The notes under the pieces are model-generated. The model ran no database searches, had not been told where the DNA came from, and saw only the letters and a program-made list of their open reading frames with translations. The position numbers were made by a program, and so were the translations under genes. This document shows positions 58,300-64,000 of a stretch of DNA of 64,000 nucleotides, one piece after another. Source of the stretch: Druceiella hillmani. Lineage: Eukaryota; Arthropoda; Insecta; Lepidoptera; Hepialidae. Where the stretch lies: positions 3,510,501 through 3,574,500 of the forward strand of contig JAYKKI010000023.1 in the NCBI GenBank assembly GCA_039881145.1. The letters are read 5' to 3'. Every line of letters begins with the position of its first letter. Positions within the stretch are counted from its first letter, which is position 1.

Positions 58300-60550
58300 T
58301 TTCAATAGCGGTTTTTAAAAGTTCCATATGAAATTCACAACAATTTATTGCTCTATTAGAACGCTCATAATTTTTTGGCTAAACAAAAAACAGGTCTTAT
58401 AAAAACGAAGGTAATGACCTGACTAATATTTTATTTCATGGAAAGGGTAGCAATTATTACGATTATTACAACGTATTAGTATGATTTTCACACATGCGTG
58501 TTTCTTCTGCAGGAGTATCAATTTATATACATATGTGCCGTAAGACATGGACCAACCAAAAAGGGGTGATAGGTCAAGCTATGCCTGATTTATTGACAAA
58601 ATCTAACTTTAATAAAAATCTCTTAGTTTTCAGGATGTAGACACTTTTTTAAAATTTGTGAAAGACACTACTGTGGGTCAAACTTTTGGGTGCCATGACT
58701 ACAAATTAAGTTTGATTTTTATTTTCTTTGTAGTGAAATATAATTGTGTAATATGCCTTTGAATTAATTGAAACCTTTTAAGAAAACTAGTATGGTTCCC
58801 CAAAAAAAACGTTCAAAAATATATTTTTTGGGATTTCATCATTTTTGTCACCCAATGTTGACTGTTTACGCTGAAAAAAAATGTAGTACAAAAAGTTGGC
58901 ACAAATAATGCAATAATTACGGTAATAAAAATCTTACTGCCTTTAACTTTAAACAAAACGATATTCACACTTAACCACAGAAGGCATTATGAGTAATTAC
59001 CCTAAGTATGAATTTTCATGTAAATGTGTTTTTGTTAATGTATTTCTTTAAATTTTTTTATGGAAACTATTAAATACTCCTCAAAAAAAAAAAATTATTT
59101 CAAGGTTAAAAAAATTTTAACAATTTTTTCAAAAAATAAAGTTTTTACTTTTCGTTGTAACAAATTTTCAAACTACTTGCAACTGGCTTTAATGCATGTG
59201 CGAAATCAAAGCAATAAAAGTAATTTAAGAGTAGAAACAATTTTAATTATTGTTAAAAATATTCAAATACTCAGAAAAAGTTGTCGCTCTTTTTTTATTA
59301 TATTTTTTTTAAATGGCGCCATGCCAGGGGCAAATGTATGAGTAAGAGGTACAATATATATGTGCTATTCGTTTATGTGTAGTTTAAAAAATTTTTTTTT
59401 CGGAATTTTTTAAAAAAGTCCAACAAGATCACGTAAAATTCTTTTTTTTTAAATTTATAAATTGTTCACGTCAAAATTCTGTCATGATAAGTCTGTTATG
59501 AAATTGTTTTATGGCTCTTGCGTTCATGTTTCATTTTTAATCTTGAAATTAGGAGGAGAAATTAAAATGATGGTAAATCTAAAAAAAGTGTACTATAAAA
59601 ATTTTGCAATTATAAAAACTTCTACATTTCATACAATTTATAGACATTTTTAGGTTTCGTAAGAAAAATATTAGGGTTAATTTCGGGTGGGTGTTATTAT
59701 TTTGGTGATGGTTTAAGTGCATTTTTTGTGGTGTATTTTCTATAGGCATATTATCTTATTGGTCTGAATTATTTTAGAACACTGGTTGTTCAGTAAAATA
59801 TTGCCGATAAAATGAATAAATTGTAATGATTTCAATGTAAATACACTCACATTATGTGTATATTATTTCTAATCCTGGTGTACAATATTTTATACCGATT
59901 TACCTACAGTTTGCTTTTATCATTATATTTATTCATTTATTTATTTACACACACACACACACATTCATTACATTACAGGTAGCTTATTCAAAACTATAGA
60001 GAGTTAATGGGTTAACAAAGTCTAAACCTTTAGATTAAATATGTATATAAAATTACACAAGATAACAAAAGATAACGATGACGCATTTCAACAAATTTAC
60101 TTGTTTAAATATATTTCAAAAGAATCAATGTTGTGAAATCACCGTCACTTTAGCATGTTTCACAGTGTTATCCAAATTTTAATCTGACCTTTTTTTCTAT
60201 CAAAACAGACGAAATACTCATAGCTCCAAACTCCTTGATTTAGTCACAGAATATGTTATTTCTCACTTAATTGCTCTTCTTTTTAGAATTTTATTAATTT
60301 ACCATGTCAAGCCTGGATTATGGATGTTGCCCGCTTTTTCTTTTCGTGATAGCAATTTTCTCCGAATTAGCACTCAAAAATAGTTATTCTTCCAATTGTC
60401 AATAGTTATTCTTCTGTATTACAAATCGAATTTTGCAATTCATGTAGTATTAATTATACTTTTGAAATTTCTAAAAGTAGATGAAAACCCTTTTAATATG
60501 AACATGGCAAAGTAATGATAATGAATTTTGTATGTATCATCACAGAGAGT
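58300..60550. other. gene-free AT-rich stretch
   Basis: No exon or transposase is recognised. A (CA)n run lies at 59,947-59,962. The frames at 59,060-59,341 and 59,462-59,653 are lysine- and asparagine-rich products of AT-rich sequence and show no domain. Confidence 0.4.
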
Positions 60551-61164
60551 CCAATGATTATACTTATGATGATGACTTTGATAACACTATTGTTTTCTTT
60601 CCAGGTGTTATAATATCACATTGACTATCTGTGTCCTCATAAGTATAATTATCAGATCCACCGTAATGATCCATATAAAAATCATCACCACTACTGTATG
60701 TTCACTGTGCTCTCATTTTCTTTTAGACTTTTCTAGCGCATAATTTGTATAGCATAAGACACACATTTTCATTAATTTTTTTCAATAATGTAACATCCCA
60801 GTTTCAATCATTCATGGGACAACATTGTACTTATGTAAAATTTCTGAGTATAAATATGATAATTTTGAGCATCAAGATTCTAGTCCGATCATTTTTACAG
60901 ATATGTATTTTAATATTTGTAGTCATTGCAAGATTAAGTTGTTTTAATAGTTTTTTTCTGCAGTGGGTCTGCTATAGTATGTTAAAAAAATGTTTTATAT
61001 ATATAAAAATGTTTTATTCTATAGCTGTCTGTCAATATATAGACACGACTTTCGCAATTGTTGGTTTTTTGGGTTATAAATAATAAAACTGAATCTTCGC
61101 TTGATTCATTACAGATTCATAAATTATTATCTTTTTGTTTGAATCAAAATAACCTTAGAACTTA

Positions 61165-61360
61165 GTGGCTGAATTATCGAAAGCTTCTATCATTTGAAGC
61201 ATTTATGTTTAGATGTAACATCCATGAAACAATTCTCTCTAAAATAAGTCTGAAAAAATTATATTTTCCCATTACGTAGTCTTTCACACCTGACAATTTT
61301 GCAACACCCATGTTGAATGTCACACTTAAAAATACTTTTATTTCTGTCACCGTCATATCG
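61165..61360 (-). pseudogene. piggyBac transposase fragment
   Basis: The minus-strand frame MTVTEIKVFLSVTFNMGVAK, then LSGVKDYVMGKYNFF, then RIVSWMLHLN fits the start of the piggyBac DDE domain (T.EE.K.FLG...NMG..KLP...DYW, then FFR..MSRDRF, then LH..DN). It ends soon after and catalytic aspartates were not found. It may be related to the source of the MITEs at 2.3 and 27.3 kb, but there is no sequence overlap to test this. Confidence 0.65.
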
Positions 61361-61917
61361 AACCAATTTTTTTATGCTGATCATTTTGCTAACACCTTGT
61401 TTTGCAATTGATATTTTTAAGCAAATCGTTTGTAATAAATTTATAATAAAATAAATTAATTAGCTTAGTATATCTTAAAAAATGTGTAAAGGTATTATTG
61501 ATCCCATTAAAAAAATAATTTTTGTTAATTGTTATCTACATATGTAACATCTTGTCATATAGTATTCTCACTGGAATATTATTTCGTGTCTTTTCAGCGT
61601 CACTGTCATCACTGCCATTTTAATATATATATTTTAAGAGCTCTCACCTCTTTTTGGACATTCTAAGGAAATTATTTTGAAAAACCTAAAAAATCAAGTA
61701 AATATCAATCAATACTAAAAGAAAAACCAGTACATATAAATAGAATCTGCTGTTTGTATAGAAAAAACAATTCAACTGCTTAAAATAATAACTGTTCCTC
61801 TTCAGGTAAAAGGCTCACAATGGATTTAGAAATGAATGCATAGTGCAAATATGTTGATTTTCGCATCCTTAATATTCATACGCTAAAACAGCCTCGCCAG
61901 GAATATCTCCGTTTCTC

Positions 61918-62020
61918 TATCTCTCTAATCATGTTGCTAAGAATGAAATTCTTTTGATATTATTATGTCGTCAGATAAGGTAAAATGTTTTTATATCATA
62001 CCTAATTGAAATAGACCCAC
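61918..62020. repeat. dispersed repeat, first copy
   Basis: A block of about 95 bp containing AATCATGTTGCTAAGAATGA, GTCGTCAGATAAGGTAAA and TTTTTATATCATACCT recurs at 63,326-63,421 in the same orientation. No coding potential. The family is not identified. Confidence 0.7.
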
Positions 62021-62318
62021 AAGATTTATGTTGTATTAATGCTTAGAATCCCAGTTTTACTTTGTGTTAGAGTAAAACAAATTCAAGAAAAAAAGTGTTC
62101 GTGTTGTTAAACGTAAAGTGTTGATAAGTCCCTGTTTTACTATTCATAAAAAAGATTTAATGGCTCTTTTAAAAACAAAGCCTACTTACAAAATGTTACC
62201 ATTAATTTATTTAGAACTTACCTATTCTTCGATAAAACGTAAAATATAAATTAAAAACATTTGTAGTATAAAATTTTGTATATTAAGAGATTTTTATAGA
62301 ACGATAACAGATTAATAT

Positions 62319-62560
62319 AAATAATTCGTAAAGATGTCTAAATTAGAATTATATATTATAAATAATTTGTAAAGATGTCTAAATTAGTATTATCTATTAT
62401 AAATAATTCGTAAAGATGTCTAAATTAGAATTATATATTATAAATAATTTGTAAATATGTCTAAATTAGAATTATATATTATAAATAATTCATAAAGATG
62501 TCTAAATTAGAATTATATATTATAAATATTCGTAAAGCTGTACGAAGACTATCTACATTC
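62319..62560. repeat. tandem array, 41-bp unit, about six copies
   Basis: Units start at 62,319, 62,360, 62,401, 62,442, 62,483 and 62,524. The period is exactly 41, and the unit contains AAATAATTYGTAAAGATGTC then TAAATTAGAATTATAT. The last unit is partial and diverged. Confidence 0.9.
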
Positions 62561-63325
62561 AGCAGATAGTAAAAGGCAAATGAGAATGAAAGAAATGTAC
62601 AAAAATTTATTGTTTATAATCGAATATGATTTTAAACTTTTATATATTCTACCATTTTCACAAAGAAAAAAATTTATGAAATGCAATATAAATAATTGAA
62701 ATATAAATAAAATAAAGTCTCAGAATGTTGAATCCTCTAGACTCTACATAAACGTTAATTTTAATATTTCAGACCTTTATCTTCACAAAAGGGAGCCATG
62801 AAAATAAAAACAATTATTTTACTTGCTATTCTCAATTAATATAAATAAATGTTATTGAATTTTATTATGAATCACATGTTTTTGAGCATTATGATAAAAT
62901 TTAATTTTAGAGAAAAAAGGATGGACACCCAAGATATACAGAGTAATTTTTATTACTTGGATATATTTAAAAATTTATATGGAACTTGTCTAATAGTTTC
63001 ATGGCTATAGTAATAGTTATTCACACAGCAAAGCTATTTATTAAAAGCTAGTTCGGCAAACAATAATGGAATATGCAATACTTCCATAGTACCAACTCTT
63101 AATAATCTTCAGCCTTCACCCATTTGTTGCGCAAGTTGTGTAAATTCTATGTAATTTAAAAATAATAGTATATAGTTAACGTCCAATATGCAGCTGATTT
63201 AACGTAAACATATTATCTAGAAAATTATAAGCAAATAAATCACATACTTCCACATTTTATCAATGAGTTCCTCTGTCAATTATTTGATAAGTGTAATCTT
63301 GTCATAATAACTGTCTACAATATCT

Positions 63326-63421
63326 AATCATGTTGCTAAGAATGAAATTCTTTTTCATATTATGATGTCGTCAGATAAGGTAAAAATGTAAAATGTTTTT
63401 ATATCATACCTGATTGATACG
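63326..63421. repeat. dispersed repeat, second copy
   Basis: Second copy of the block at 61,918-62,020. It differs by a small insertion (AAATGT) after GATAAGGTAA. Confidence 0.7.
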
Positions 63422-63733
63422 GATTAATATAAAAATAAGGCCGTCCCGAGGTTTGTAGTCATCAGGTGACAAAGCTTTATTTGTTACACCTTTTTGGTAA
63501 CAAAATTATATAACTATTTTTAATATTAATATTAGCAAATAAATTTTCATCAATAAAAATATAATTGCAGCATATTATCACAAAAATAATTTTTTAAAAA
63601 AGAAACATGTATTGTTTTCAAAAGTAGATTTTCAAACTTAATGAGGGTAATGCATGAAATAAAATAAATGTCCATTAGTATTGTTGCATATTCAGGAACG
63701 TATACTTATCTAAGCTAACTTAAAAAAAAAGAA

Positions 63734-63736
<3 letters not shown>

Positions 63737-63813
<77 letters not shown>
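63737..63813. repeat. (TA)n microsatellite
   Basis: A nearly pure TA run interrupted once by CATATATA. No gene is seen in the last 3 kb of the window. Confidence 0.95.
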
Positions 63814-63817
<4 letters not shown>

Positions 63818-64000
63818 TAAATAGCATGAGAAATCTTTAAAAACCTAATTTATTACTTTTAATTATTTCAAAATTACATATGCCATCCTTATCCTTATAA
63901 GAAAGACATGATGGGCACTCGGTTACTGTGCTACTAATACGATAAGTTTTAAGACATCTTTTTTAGTTGTTAATGATTAACATTATCTTTCTGTGAAGTT

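Noticed and set aside
60745..61083. 112-aa frame on the + strand
   Set aside because: Phe/Ile/Ser-rich with no domain; looks like an AT-rich chance frame next to the piggyBac fragment on the other strand.

Overview
The window is AT-rich animal nuclear DNA with long introns, GT-AG splice sites and many broken transposons. It is almost certainly from an insect. Two class-3-clan type cytochrome P450 genes, mariner, piggyBac, Jockey and gypsy remnants, and a short TTAGG-like telomeric tract all fit an insect. I cannot fix the order. No bacterial features, CRISPR arrays or convincing tRNA/rRNA genes were seen.

Layout. (1) 656-6911, + strand: the last two coding exons of the SPRING1 (C12orf49/UPF0454) orthologue, with its first part lying left of the window. 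Its 5.7-kb intron holds a piggyBac-type MITE, tandem repeats and a foldback element. (2) 7-24.6 kb: no cellular gene found. It holds decayed mariner copies (9.7-11.3 kb), a pogo/Tigger relic (19.2-20.1 kb), a gypsy gag scrap beside a 240-260 bp tandem repeat, one nearly intact-ended mariner and simple repeats. (3) 24,866-32,722, + strand: a complete nine-exon P450 gene (505 aa). (4) 33-46 kb: repeats, a Tc1/mariner-like relic, an RTE-type reverse transcriptase relic (- strand), a Ty3/gypsy relic (- strand), a decayed exon of a third P450 copy at 40.4 kb, and a 4.7-kb Jockey-clade non-LTR retrotransposon with several disabling lesions. (5) 46,806-56,139, + strand: a second nine-exon P450 (505 aa) with identical intron phases, clearly a tandem duplicate. 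(6) 56-64 kb: a mariner relic, a piggyBac transposase relic, a 41-bp tandem array and (TA)n tracts.

The most interesting signal is a family of about 230-275 bp foldback elements at 4.3, 21.3, 35.5 and 49.0 kb, plus a 46-bp tail-only copy at 13.97 kb. A second, near-perfect 130-bp-arm palindrome at 52.5 kb has the same plan. Each has two inverted arms and a one-sided unique tail of about 30-40 bp. Most are flanked by 11-14 bp target-site duplications, and copies are truncated at the end opposite the tail. The arms of the first family carry a hammerhead-ribozyme-like core (CUGAAGA, stem II, GAAA, a tiny stem III, then GUC or GUU). This plan matches what is known of Penelope-like retroelements (inverted pseudo-LTRs, a short terminal extension, hammerhead motifs), so I infer short non-autonomous Penelope-like elements. 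Two insertions lie in introns of the second P450 and are absent from the same introns of the first. A third interrupts a reverse transcriptase reading frame. These give direct evidence for mobility and for the target duplications.

The two P450 genes probably encode ER-anchored monooxygenases of the xenobiotic or secondary-metabolite type. Exon sequence is well conserved between them, while their introns have collected different transposons since duplication.
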